From the NCBI GenBank assembly GCA_955652245.1, contig CATPAV010000117.1:1-17746 (forward strand): DNA of 17,746 bases, written 5' to 3'. The position numbers were made by a program, and so were the translations under genes. Position 1 is the first letter of the stretch, and each line of letters opens with the position of its first letter. The notes beneath the pieces are model-generated. The model ran no database searches. It saw nothing but the letters and a program-made list of their open reading frames with translations, and was not told the DNA's origin. This stretch comes from an uncultured Candidatus Udaeobacter sp. Its GTDB lineage: Bacteria; Verrucomicrobiota; Verrucomicrobiia; Chthoniobacterales; UBA10450. Below, piece after piece: positions 6,180 to 13,562 of this stretch.

Positions 6180-7313
6180 TTAAGTCGCGCTTAATTCTTC
6201 GACAATTGCTCGCGCGGCTTTTTCGCTCGCTCCGCCTTCACCTAACTTGGCAACGATTCGATCAAACTCGGATATCATCCGGTCGCGTGCGGTTGGATTA
6301 TTTATCAATTGGAGAACGGTTTTCGCGATTACGTCCGGTCTTGCTCGGTGCTGAATGAATTCCGGCGCCACTTCTTTGTCCGCGAGCACATTTGGCATGC
6401 CGAGATATTTCACCTCTACGACTAATCGCGCCGCCAGATACGTCGGCCACGCGACCTTGTAAACTAGCACAAACGGCAACCGGAAATACGCGGCCTCAAG
6501 CGTCGCGCTCCCCGAAGCAATGATCCCGAAAGAAGCACGTTGCATCGTCGCAGCAGTTTCACCCGTTACGACCTGAAATAGGTCTTGTCTCATGCGCGCG
6601 TCCGTCAACGTACGGGAAATCTCCGAAGCCAGTGACTCCGATGCCGCCGCGATTTCAAAATGCAAACTTGGTTTTTGCTTACAGAGCTCGCGCGCGGTCT
6701 CAACCAAGATTGGAAAGATCTTACGCACTTCGCGCGGACGACTACCCGGAAAAAGTCCGATTAAGTTCGGATCGCGTTCGATGTCGATCTTGCGAGCGCG
6801 CAATCTCTCGACCATCGGGTGGCCGACAAATAGCGTTCGCAGGCCTGATTTGTTATATAGATCAGCCTCGAAAGGAAAGATGCACAGCATAAGATCGAGA
6901 AAACGCGCCATCTTTTTGATGCGGCCGCGGTTCCAGGCCCACACTTGCGGGCTGATGTAGTAGATAATTTTTCGCTTCGCCGACTGCTTCCACAATGCTC
7001 GCGCAAGGCGCAAATTGAAACCCGGATAATCGATTAACACGACGGCGTTGGGTTTGGCTTTCTCGATCTCGGCGAGCACCTGGTGGAATTGCTCGCGAAA
7101 ATAGCCGTACTTCTTAAGCACCTCCCACAAACCAAGAACGGCTGCGTCGTTGAGCCAGTCGGTAAACTTCTCGCCTGCGATCGCGCGCATTTGCGGGCCG
7201 CCACGCCCGATGAACTTAAGATCGACATTGCACTCTCGCAGCGCGCGCATCAATCCGGCGCAGTGATTATCACCACTGGCTTCGCCCGCGACAAAATAAA
7301 TTGCCCTAGACAC
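6180..7313 (-). CDS. lpxB: Lipid-A-disaccharide synthase
   Basis: LpxB joins UDP-2,3-diacylglucosamine and lipid X (2,3-diacylglucosamine-1-phosphate) into the lipid A disaccharide at the inner membrane. Family motifs are all present: FVAGEASGD (7-15), GRGGPQM (36-42), LIDYPGFNLRLA (93-104), YYISPQVWAW (118-127), GHPM (164-167), LFPGSR, and SGSATLEAA near the C-terminal nucleotide-sugar-binding part. I chose the GTG at 7311-7313, which gives 377 residues, the normal LpxB size. The frame is open for 108 more codons upstream, but these overlap the oxidoreductase gene and encode unnatural Arg/Ser-rich sequence. The GTG start overlaps the upstream gene's 3' end by 8 bp, indicating coupled translation. 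LpxB shows the organism makes lipid A. Confidence 0.95.
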   Translation of the reverse strand: MSRAIYFVAGEASGDNHCAGLMRALRECNVDLKFIGRGGPQMRAIAGEKFTDWLNDAAVLGLWEVLKKYGYFREQFHQVLAEIEKAKPNAVVLIDYPGFNLRLARALWKQSAKRKIIYYISPQVWAWNRGRIKKMARFLDLMLCIFPFEADLYNKSGLRTLFVGHPMVERLRARKIDIERDPNLIGLFPGSRPREVRKIFPILVETARELCKQKPSLHFEIAAASESLASEISRTLTDARMRQDLFQVVTGETAATMQRASFGIIASGSATLEAAYFRLPFVLVYKVAWPTYLAARLVVEVKYLGMPNVLADKEVAPEFIQHRARPDVIAKTVLQLINNPTARDRMISEFDRIVAKLGEGGASEKAARAIVEELSAT

Positions 7314-8226
7314 TCGAGCCGATTCGCTTCGTGATTTCCACCGCGAGCTCCAGCGCCGCTGTCGCCTGAGAGCCGGAAACGCGCGGCTCGCGTCCGGAGC
7401 TCGCGCATTCGATAAACGAGGTGAGTTGACGTTTGAGCGGTTCCTCGCGTTCGATCTCGACTTTGTCGCGTGTAATCCGTCCCCCAGTGCGCCGATAGAT
7501 TTCGCCGCTTTGATTTTGATAATCGAGCGAAAGATAGGCGTCCTCCTGAAAAACTCTGATCTTACGCATCTGCTCGGGACTGATGCGGCTTGAAGTAACA
7601 TTTGCCACGCAGCCGTTCTCAAAGCGCAGCCGCGCATTGGCGATGTCCTCGCCGTGGCTCAGAACCGGCACGCCAACTGCATCGATGCTCTTCACGGGCG
7701 AACGCACGAAATGCAAAATGATTTCGAGATCATGAATCATAAGATCGAGAACCACACCAATATCAGTGCTGCGCCCCGGATAAGGCGAAAGTCGATGCGC
7801 TTCGATGAAACGCGGGTGGGTCAGATGTTTTTCGAGCGCGCTTAAAACTGGGTTGAACCGTTCGACGTGCCCGACTTGCAAAATCAGACCATTACGCCCC
7901 GCGAGTTCCACCAGTTCGGCCGCCTGCGCGGTATTGTCGGTATTCGGCTTTTCAATCAGCATATGTTTGCCGTGCGCAAGCAGGGACCGCCCCACCTCGT
8001 AATGCGTATTCGTCGGCGTGGCAACTGAAGCTGCATCAACCATCTTAATAAACTCGTCGAGCGATTTCGCCGTCGCCGCGCCAAATTTTTTCCCGATGGC
8101 GTTCCCTCTCCCAAGATCGAGATCGTACACCGCGGTGAACTGGGCCGACGGAATCTCCGCATAGAGCCGCGCGTGGTTACTCCCAATATGCCCGACGCCA
8201 ACGACGCCGACGCGCAATTTATTCAT
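7306..8226 (-). CDS. Gfo/Idh/MocA oxidoreductase, possible UDP-GlcNAc 3-dehydrogenase
   Basis: This is a 306-residue NAD(P)-dependent oxidoreductase. The Rossmann motif GVGHIG is at 10-15, the catalytic Lys lies in EKP at 92-94, and GHVERFNP (119-126) and DLMIHDLEIIL (161-171) provide further active-site residues. The ATG at 8224-8226 is preferred because AGGG lies seven bases upstream (8234-8237) and the protein then starts MNKLRVGVVG; a 14-residue longer version would overlap the fcl stop. In several Gram-negatives a relative of this family lies next to lpxA/lpxB, and in Acidithiobacillus GnnA oxidises the 3-OH of UDP-GlcNAc for amide-linked lipid A. The position directly before lpxB supports the same role here. 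No gnnB-type aminotransferase is visible in the window, so the specific role remains inference. Confidence 0.85.
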   Translation of the reverse strand: MNKLRVGVVGVGHIGSNHARLYAEIPSAQFTAVYDLDLGRGNAIGKKFGAATAKSLDEFIKMVDAASVATPTNTHYEVGRSLLAHGKHMLIEKPNTDNTAQAAELVELAGRNGLILQVGHVERFNPVLSALEKHLTHPRFIEAHRLSPYPGRSTDIGVVLDLMIHDLEIILHFVRSPVKSIDAVGVPVLSHGEDIANARLRFENGCVANVTSSRISPEQMRKIRVFQEDAYLSLDYQNQSGEIYRRTGGRITRDKVEIEREEPLKRQLTSFIECASSGREPRVSGSQATAALELAVEITKRIGSSV

Positions 8227-8240
8227 CGATGATCCCTCTC

Positions 8241-9176
8241 TTAATGCGCCACATTTTTTAAAAACCACTCATAGGTTTGCGCGATGCCGTCGCGAAGCGG
8301 GATTGTCGGTCGCCACCCCAAATTGTGCAGCTTGGTCACGTCGAGGAGTTTTCGCGGTGTTCCGTCCGGTTTGGTGTCGTCCCACGCCAGTTGGCCCTCG
8401 AAGCCGACGATAGCACAGATCAATTCCGCAAGTTCACGGATCGAGATGTCTTCACCGCAGCCGACATTGATGATTTCGGGTGAATCATATTTCTCGAGCA
8501 GAAAAAGGCAGGCCGAAGCGAGATCGTCCACGTGCAAAAATTCGCGACGCGGCGTCCCTGATCCCCATACGGCCAGCTCACGCGCCTTACGCGTTTTCGC
8601 TTCATGCGCCTTGCGCAAAAGCGCGGCGAGGACATGCGATGTTTCCAGATCGAAATTATCGTTCGGACCGTAAAGATTCGTGGGCATGGCGGAAATGAAA
8701 TTGGCGCCATATTCGCGCGCATAGGCTTGGCAAAGCTTAATACCCGCGATTTTGGCAATCGCGTAAGCTTCATTGGTCGGCTCGAGCGGACCGCCCAGCA
8801 AAGCGGTTTCTGGAATCGGTTGGGGCGCGAGCTTGGGATAAATGCAGGAGCTTCCGAGAAAGAGCAGTTTGCGCACGCCGGTTTCGTAGGCCGAGTGGAT
8901 GATGATGTTCTGAATCCGCAAATTATCGAGTAGAAACTCAACCGGAAAATCGTTGTTCGCCTTAATCCCGCCCACCTTTGCCGCGGCGAAGATCACGATC
9001 GCTGGCCTTTCCTTGGCGAAAAAACTCTGCACCGCACGCTCGTCCCCAAGATCAAGCTGCGATCGGTCACGCTTAGGTATATTATGGAAGCCTTCTCGTT
9101 CGAGGCGGCGCATCAAAGCGCTGCCGACCAGACCGCGATAACCTGCCACAAAAATTTTTTCTGACGTATCCATCAT
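8241..9176 (-). CDS. fcl: GDP-L-fucose synthase
   Basis: The 311-residue extended short-chain dehydrogenase has GYRGLVGSA (12-20) for NADPH binding, SSCIYP (109-114), the catalytic Tyr138-x-x-x-Lys142 in YAIAK, and MPTNLYGPNDNF (164-175), a close match to WcaG/Fcl. The enzyme epimerises and reduces GDP-4-keto-6-deoxymannose to GDP-L-fucose, a precursor of surface polysaccharide. The GDP-mannose 4,6-dehydratase (gmd) that should make its substrate is not in the window. Two adjacent ATG codons start the frame (9174-9176 and 9171-9173); the longer is given, without a clear ribosome-binding site for either. It is the first gene of the minus-strand cluster, 14 bp before the oxidoreductase gene. 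Confidence 0.92.
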   Translation of the reverse strand: MMDTSEKIFVAGYRGLVGSALMRRLEREGFHNIPKRDRSQLDLGDERAVQSFFAKERPAIVIFAAAKVGGIKANNDFPVEFLLDNLRIQNIIIHSAYETGVRKLLFLGSSCIYPKLAPQPIPETALLGGPLEPTNEAYAIAKIAGIKLCQAYAREYGANFISAMPTNLYGPNDNFDLETSHVLAALLRKAHEAKTRKARELAVWGSGTPRREFLHVDDLASACLFLLEKYDSPEIINVGCGEDISIRELAELICAIVGFEGQLAWDDTKPDGTPRKLLDVTKLHNLGWRPTIPLRDGIAQTYEWFLKNVAH

Positions 9177-9341
9177 AAACTGGTCCAGCCGCCGTTTAGC
9201 ATTTTCTTTTTCCCGCCTTTGCGCAATCCTGACTTCGTGAAGAGATCACGGCTGCAAGTCTAGAGGGCTATTAGCTTTTCGTCGGCGGAAAATTCCTTCG
9301 ATGATATCACTCCTGGAGCAAGCCATCGAGATCCAGTAGTC
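9177..9341. other. Divergent intergenic region
   Basis: This 165-bp spacer separates the start of the minus-strand envelope cluster from the plus-strand secreted-protein gene, so it should hold promoters for both directions. No clear -35/-10 pair, operator palindrome, repeat or small RNA could be recognised by eye. Confidence 0.4.
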
Positions 9342-10108
9342 ATGAAGAAAACAGCGTTCATCATTTTCCTGGGGTGTGCAGCATTGATAAATTGCATGGC
9401 CGCCGCGCCACTCGCGGAGGCTGACAAAACAAGCAAAGCGTCGCTGCCAGAATCGCGCCCGGAAGCGGCTGTCGATCAACTAATTCCGTCGCTGCTGGAC
9501 GAAAGCCGTCAATTGCGCGGGATACGGTTCCCCGAAGTGATTTTCGATACTACGGGAAAACGCGTTCTGCCAGTCAATCCGAAAAGCGAAGTCGATCAGC
9601 GCGTCGTTAGCGCAATCAGCGCAGCGTGCGATGAAACAGTGAAGAACCTAAATGTGCCGGATAGCGCGATTCAAAGCATCACGCGCATTAACGAAGTGAG
9701 CAATCATTTTGAGAATACGTTGCGCGAGCTACTCAACGCAGAGCCCGGATTAAGCTGCTATCTTCCACGCGTGATGCGTTCCGGTTATCCTGATTTGCGG
9801 ATTGTCGATCTTGCGAGCAAACGCGTTTTTTATCTCGATCCAAAACTTTACGCAGTCGCAGCCGCGACAGCAGCTTTCGCGCATTTTATTTCGAGCCGAA
9901 AATTGCGACCAATAAAGTGCTTGATAATGCCGTCCATTTCATTGTCGGCTTTGAGCACGAGCCGCGCGAAAAGAGCGGTCGTTGGAACTTTACTCGATGG
10001 GACCTTGTCGATCTTGCCCAGTTTAAAGTGAAGCTGAAAGCCGAGTTTCAAGGGAGTAACCACGATATATATCGCCCGGAAGCGATTGTGGCGACGAGCG
10101 CGAAATGA
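9342..10108 (+). pseudogene. Secreted hypothetical protein gene with frameshift
   Basis: The first frame starts at the ATG at 9342 with a signal peptide (MKKTAFIIFLGCAALINC, likely cleaved near residues 22-26). It gives sensible protein to about residue 172 (ASKRVFYLDPKLYA, near 9850), then turns into Ala/Ser/Arg/Leu-rich sequence ending at 10031. From about 9854 the -1 frame instead reads as natural protein (SRDSSFRAFYFEPKIATNK, then AVHFIVGFEHEP and FKVKLKAEFQGS) to a TGA at 10106-10108. The simplest reading is one gene for a ~255-residue exported protein with one base lost near 9843-9860. No classical slippery heptamer is visible, so programmed frameshifting is less likely than mutation or sequencing error. 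I do not recognise the family. It lies upstream of ribBA but is not obviously connected to it. Confidence 0.65.
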
Positions 10109-10205
10109 TTACCCGTGATCGAGTGAGTTGATTTCGATCCGAGCAGGACCGCGAGTAAGAGCAAGAGTTGCCGAGAGCGGCAGCGCCGGTAAATATAGTG
10201 GTCCG

Positions 10206-11423
10206 ATGATTACAAAGGCAGCGGAAACATTTCAGTTCGATACGATTGACGATGTGGTGAGCGACATCGCAAAGGGCCGCATAGTCATCGTAACCGACGA
10301 TGCCGATCGCGAAAACGAAGGTGATCTTGTTATGGCGGCCGAAAAGGCCACGCCAGACGCGGTCAATTTCATGGCGACGCACGGCAGAGGCTTGATTTGT
10401 GTGCCCATTTCAAACGAGCGCGCGGAACAACTCGGTTTGCAACGAATGGTGGCCCAGAACCGGGAAATGTACCGCACGGACTTTACGGTCTCGGTGGATG
10501 CGGCGCGTGGCGTGACCACCGGGATAAGCGCACACGATCGCGCGACGACCATTCAGGCAATTGCGAATCCCAAATCATTTCCCGATGATCTCGTGCAGCC
10601 GGGACATGTTTTTCCATTGCGCGCGAAAGATGGCGGCGTCCTGCGGCGGGCCGGTCACACCGAAGCGGCGCTTGATCTTGTCCGGATGGCGGGATTGCAA
10701 CCGGCAGGTGTTCTTTGCGAAATTTTGCACGACAACGGCACAATGGCCCGTTTGCCGGAGTTGATGGAGTTTCGCAAAAAGCATGGCCTGCACATGTGCA
10801 CAATCCAGAGCTTGATTGCGCATCGCCGTATCCGCGAAAAGCTGGTCGAGCTGGAACAGATCGTAAAAATGCCCACGGAGTACGGCGATTTCGATTTGCA
10901 TTTGTACCGGGCGAAGCTCGACGACAGCCATCACCTCGCGCTCGTGAAGGGCAAGATTGACAAGAACAAACCGACGCTGGTGCGCGTGCACAGCCAATGT
11001 CTCACTGGCGATGTTTTTGGCTCGCGACGGTGTGATTGCGGAAATCAATTGCACGCGGCGCTCCGCCAAATTCACGAGGAAGGCAACGGCGTTTTGGTTT
11101 ACATGCGCCAGGAAGGACGCGGAATTGGGTTGGCGGCAAAAATTCACGCTTACAAATTGCAGGAGGAGGGCCTCGATACGGTGGAGGCAAACGCCAGGCT
11201 CGGCTACCCAAGCGACTTGCGCGATTATGGGATCGGCGCGCAAATACTTGTCGATCTTGGTGTCCGCCAGTTTCGTTTTTTGACAAATAACCCGAAGAAA
11301 GTTGTCGGTCTGGAGGGTTACGGCCTAGAGATGATCGAACAAGTGCCGATTCGCAGCGAAGCCAATCCGCACAATGCGAGGTACCTCGAGACGAAGCGAA
11401 CTAAGATGGGGCACTTGCTGTGA
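10206..11423 (+). CDS. ribBA: Bifunctional DHBP synthase / GTP cyclohydrolase II
   Basis: The 405-residue protein carries both first-step riboflavin enzymes. The N-terminal RibB domain (about 1-205) makes 3,4-dihydroxy-2-butanone 4-phosphate from ribulose 5-phosphate and shows DDADRENEGDL (31-41), RTDFTVSVDA (90-99) and RAGHTEA (148-154). The C-terminal RibA domain (about 210-400) opens GTP and shows the zinc cysteines 265, 276 and 278 in HSQCLTGDVFGSRRCDCG, RQEGRGIGL (301-309) and LTNNPKK (359-365). Both catalytic halves look complete. The ATG at 10206 gives the expected length; a TTG 78 bases upstream would add 26 Arg/Ser/Gly-rich residues not typical of the family. No FMN riboswitch is seen in the 97 bp upstream. 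It heads the ribBA-ribH-nusB group. Confidence 0.96.
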   Translation: MITKAAETFQFDTIDDVVSDIAKGRIVIVTDDADRENEGDLVMAAEKATPDAVNFMATHGRGLICVPISNERAEQLGLQRMVAQNREMYRTDFTVSVDAARGVTTGISAHDRATTIQAIANPKSFPDDLVQPGHVFPLRAKDGGVLRRAGHTEAALDLVRMAGLQPAGVLCEILHDNGTMARLPELMEFRKKHGLHMCTIQSLIAHRRIREKLVELEQIVKMPTEYGDFDLHLYRAKLDDSHHLALVKGKIDKNKPTLVRVHSQCLTGDVFGSRRCDCGNQLHAALRQIHEEGNGVLVYMRQEGRGIGLAAKIHAYKLQEEGLDTVEANARLGYPSDLRDYGIGAQILVDLGVRQFRFLTNNPKKVVGLEGYGLEMIEQVPIRSEANPHNARYLETKRTKMGHLL

Positions 11424-11510
11424 TTTGGGGTTGCGGATTTCGGCTTGCTACAAGATCGACAAGGAGCCACCGATAGCCGACGAATCAGATCGCGCGAATC
11501 TAAAGTTTGA

Positions 11511-11987
11511 ATGCCGAAAATCGCCCCGACCCTTTCTCGCGCCAGTGACAAGCAGCGCACGTTCATCATCGTGGCCAGTCAGTTTAATGCGCCTTACGTC
11601 GAGGGCCTCGTTGATCATGCCGCCGAAGAATTGCGTGCTCTCGCGCCGAACGCGACTGTTTCGATCGAGCGAGTGCCGGGGGCATTCGAAATTCCAGTCG
11701 TTGTACGCGAGCTGGCGCTGCAGGAAAAAGCGGATGCCGTAATCGCTTGTGGCGTCATTTTGAAAGGAAAGACCGACCACGCGCAAAATCTGAGCCGCTC
11801 GGTCACGGATGCGCTGCAACGCATCGCGATTCGTCATGGCGTGCCGGTAATCAACGCCGTTCTTAGTTTCGACAACGAAACTCAGGCGCGCGAGCGCTGC
11901 CTCGAAAATGAGATCAACCGCGGGACCGAAGCTGCGCGGGCCGCAGTGAGAATCGCCGATGTGATGTCGAAACTTCGGTGGAAATAA
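11511..11987 (+). CDS. ribH: 6,7-dimethyl-8-ribityllumazine synthase
   Basis: The 158-residue protein is the usual size for lumazine synthase, which condenses the RibB product with 5-amino-6-ribitylamino-uracil in the penultimate riboflavin step. Motifs are SQFNAPYVEGL (23-33) near the substrate site, VPGAFEIP (55-62), ACGVILKGKTDH (79-90) with the probable catalytic His90, and PVINAVLSFDNETQARER (112-129). It lies 87 bp after ribBA and 4 bp before nusB, so the three are probably co-transcribed. The ATG at 11511 gives a normal N-terminus. The riboflavin synthase (ribE) and deaminase/reductase (ribD) genes are not in the window. Confidence 0.95.
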   Translation: MPKIAPTLSRASDKQRTFIIVASQFNAPYVEGLVDHAAEELRALAPNATVSIERVPGAFEIPVVVRELALQEKADAVIACGVILKGKTDHAQNLSRSVTDALQRIAIRHGVPVINAVLSFDNETQARERCLENEINRGTEAARAAVRIADVMSKLRWK

Positions 11988-11991
11988 TTTT

Positions 11992-12444
11992 ATGGGCAAA
12001 CGGCGAAAGGCGCGCGAAGCCGCGATCCAGTATCATTTCTGGCGTGATCTGCAACACGGCCAAGGGCCGGAACGCATCGACGATTTCTGGGAATTTTGCC
12101 CGGCGACGCCCCGTGTCCGCGGCTTTGCGCAACCCCTGATCGAAGGAATGGTTGTGCATCTGCCGGAAATTGACGAACGCATTCGGCGTTACTGCGAGAA
12201 TTACGAATTCCATCGCATCGCGGCGGTCGATCGCAATGTCCTGCGGCTCGCGATCTATGAAATGCTTTATCGGGACGACATTCCGCCGGTCGTTTCGATT
12301 AATGAGGCCATCGAGCTGGCGAAAACTTTCGGCGGAGCGGAATCCGGCCGGTTCGTCAACGGAATTCTCGATCGGGTGAAGAACGATTTGACGCGTCCGT
12401 TGCGGGAGGCGATCCCGAAACAGAGCTCAGACGCGACGAAATAG
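11992..12444 (+). CDS. nusB: Transcription antitermination factor NusB
   Basis: The 150-residue protein matches the NusB all-helical RNA-binding fold. RKAREAAIQYHFW is at the N-terminus (5-17), and the strongly conserved C-terminal part is AAVDRNVLRLAIYEML (77-92), IPPVVSINEAIELAKTFG (97-114) and ESGRFVNGILDR (117-128). NusB with NusE binds boxA RNA to support rRNA antitermination. It starts 4 bp after ribH, a gene order (ribH-nusB) seen in many bacteria. A 123-bp inverted-repeat element follows its stop. Confidence 0.95.
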   Translation: MGKRRKAREAAIQYHFWRDLQHGQGPERIDDFWEFCPATPRVRGFAQPLIEGMVVHLPEIDERIRRYCENYEFHRIAAVDRNVLRLAIYEMLYRDDIPPVVSINEAIELAKTFGGAESGRFVNGILDRVKNDLTRPLREAIPKQSSDATK

Positions 12445-12450
12445 CCGTCC

Positions 12451-12573
12451 TGTCATTCCGAGCGCAGCGAAGCGGAGTCGAGGAATCTCTTATTATTTCA
12501 AAGAATGCGTGTTCTCCACTCCATGTTTGCCTTGAGAACAGTGAGAGATGCCTCGACTTCGCTCCACATGACA
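12451..12573. repeat. 123-bp inverted-repeat element (TGTCAT...ATGACA family)
   Basis: The left arm begins TGTCATTCCGAGCG and continues to GTCGAGGAATCTCT (ending 12490). The right arm, starting AGAGATGCCTCGACTTCGCT (from 12544), is its imperfect reverse complement and ends ATGACA. The left arm carries about 9 extra bases (an extra CGAAG-type unit). The centre has another hairpin, TGTTCTC (12510-12516) with GAGAACA (12534-12540). It fills the nusB-ftsY spacer almost completely, ending six bases before the ftsY ATG. It has no coding capacity and would be mobilised, if at all, by a factor encoded elsewhere. Confidence 0.8.
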
Positions 12574-12578
12574 AAAAA

Positions 12579-13454
12579 ATGAAGTTTCTCGAAACCCTCG
12601 TTCAAACATTCGCGAACAAACCGATTAATTGGGATGAGCTGGAAGAATCACTCATCCGCGCGGATCTCGGTGTGGGGATGACAACGCGAATCATTAAGAC
12701 GCTGCAAGAGCGTGAAGCGTGGTCGCTCATGGGTATCAACAACGTTGTAAAAGTCGTGCGTGAGGAAATTGCCAGGATTCTGCCGGCCAATTCTCCGCCG
12801 ATCACTCCAGAGCCCGGCAAACCAAAAGTGATTTTGCTTGTCGGCGTAAACGGAACTGGAAAGACAACGTCAACAGCGAAACTCGCCCGTTATATTCAGC
12901 AAGAACCTGTCGTGAGCGCCAGCCAAACGGATCGACATACTGTTTTGCTGGCGGCAGCCGACACTTTTCGCGCCGCTGCGATCGAACAGCTCGGCATTTG
13001 GGCCGAACGGCTCGGCGTTGAAATGATTCGAGGCCAGTACAATGCTGATCCGGCGGCGCTTTGTTACGAAGCGTATCAGGCAGCGCTGAAGCGACAAATC
13101 GACTTTCTTCTATGCGACACGGCCGGGCGGCAACACACAAAAACCAATCTCATGGCCGAGCTTCAAAAGGTGAAGCGCACGCTTGGCAAACATGATCCAA
13201 GTGCGCCGCATGAGACGCTGTTGGTGGTCGATGCAACCACTGGGAGCAATGCTCTTAATCAGACGCGCGAATTCAAAAGCGCAATCGGCCTCAGCGGTCT
13301 TATCGTCACCAAGCTCGACGGCAGCGGCAAAGGCGGAATCGTTGTTGCAATTCAGGATGAACTTGGAGTTCCGACCCGTTTTGTTGGGACCGGGGAGCAA
13401 CTGGACGATTTCGCGCCGTTTGATCGCCGCGTGTACATCGACAATCTGCTATAA
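12579..13454 (+). CDS. ftsY: Signal recognition particle receptor FtsY
   Basis: FtsY is the membrane-associated SRP GTPase that docks ribosome-nascent chains at the Sec translocon. The 291-residue protein is an NG-domain version without a long acidic A domain. The N domain (about 1-75, WDELEESLIRADLGV) is followed by the G domain with GVNGTGKTT (89-97), DTFRAAAIEQL (128-138), DTAGR (180-184), TKLDGSGKGG (244-253) and GTGEQLDDF (270-278). About eight extra residues (around 110-120, PVVSASQTDRH) sit between the P-loop helix and the next strand. The ATG at 12579 follows a repeat element and an A-rich run; no Shine-Dalgarno is obvious and no alternative in-frame start was seen upstream. Confidence 0.95.
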   Translation: MKFLETLVQTFANKPINWDELEESLIRADLGVGMTTRIIKTLQEREAWSLMGINNVVKVVREEIARILPANSPPITPEPGKPKVILLVGVNGTGKTTSTAKLARYIQQEPVVSASQTDRHTVLLAAADTFRAAAIEQLGIWAERLGVEMIRGQYNADPAALCYEAYQAALKRQIDFLLCDTAGRQHTKTNLMAELQKVKRTLGKHDPSAPHETLLVVDATTGSNALNQTREFKSAIGLSGLIVTKLDGSGKGGIVVAIQDELGVPTRFVGTGEQLDDFAPFDRRVYIDNLL

Positions 13455-13471
13455 CGAGATCGTTAAACCGT

Positions 13472-13483
13472 GAATCGCGATTC
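13472..13483. repeat. 12-bp perfect palindrome after ftsY
   Basis: GAATCGCGATTC is a perfect palindrome 17 bases after the ftsY stop in the 108-bp spacer before the transporter gene. There is no following T-run, so it is not a convincing terminator; it could be a protein-binding site or chance. Confidence 0.3.
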
Positions 13484-13562
13484 GTCTTGCCCGATGCAAC
13501 CTTTCGCACCATTCGACGCGCGCGAATTTGTCGCGAAAATGTTTTAGCCGGAGTTCAACGCT

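Noticed and set aside
7314..7637. 108-codon upstream extension of lpxB
   Set aside because: It overlaps the oxidoreductase gene in another frame, encodes Arg/Ser-rich unnatural sequence, and makes the protein far longer than LpxB; the GTG at 7313 gives the normal size.
9843..9866. Programmed -1 frameshift in the secreted-protein gene
   Set aside because: No X-XXY-YYZ slippery heptamer in the right phase and no clear downstream stem were seen; mutation or sequencing error is simpler.
9917..10108. Independent 63-residue gene
   Set aside because: It begins at an internal GTG and its frame reads naturally well upstream of that codon; it is better explained as the 3' part of the frameshifted secreted-protein gene.
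10128..10205. TTG start adding 26 residues to RibBA
   Set aside because: The added residues are unlike RibBA N-termini and the ATG at 10206 gives a standard protein.
10109..10205. FMN riboswitch upstream of ribBA
   Set aside because: The spacer is only 97 bp and shows none of the conserved FMN-aptamer sequence blocks that I could recognise.
10575..11243. 222-codon minus-strand frame opposite ribBA
   Set aside because: It is antisense to strongly conserved RibBA motifs and has no recognisable domain.
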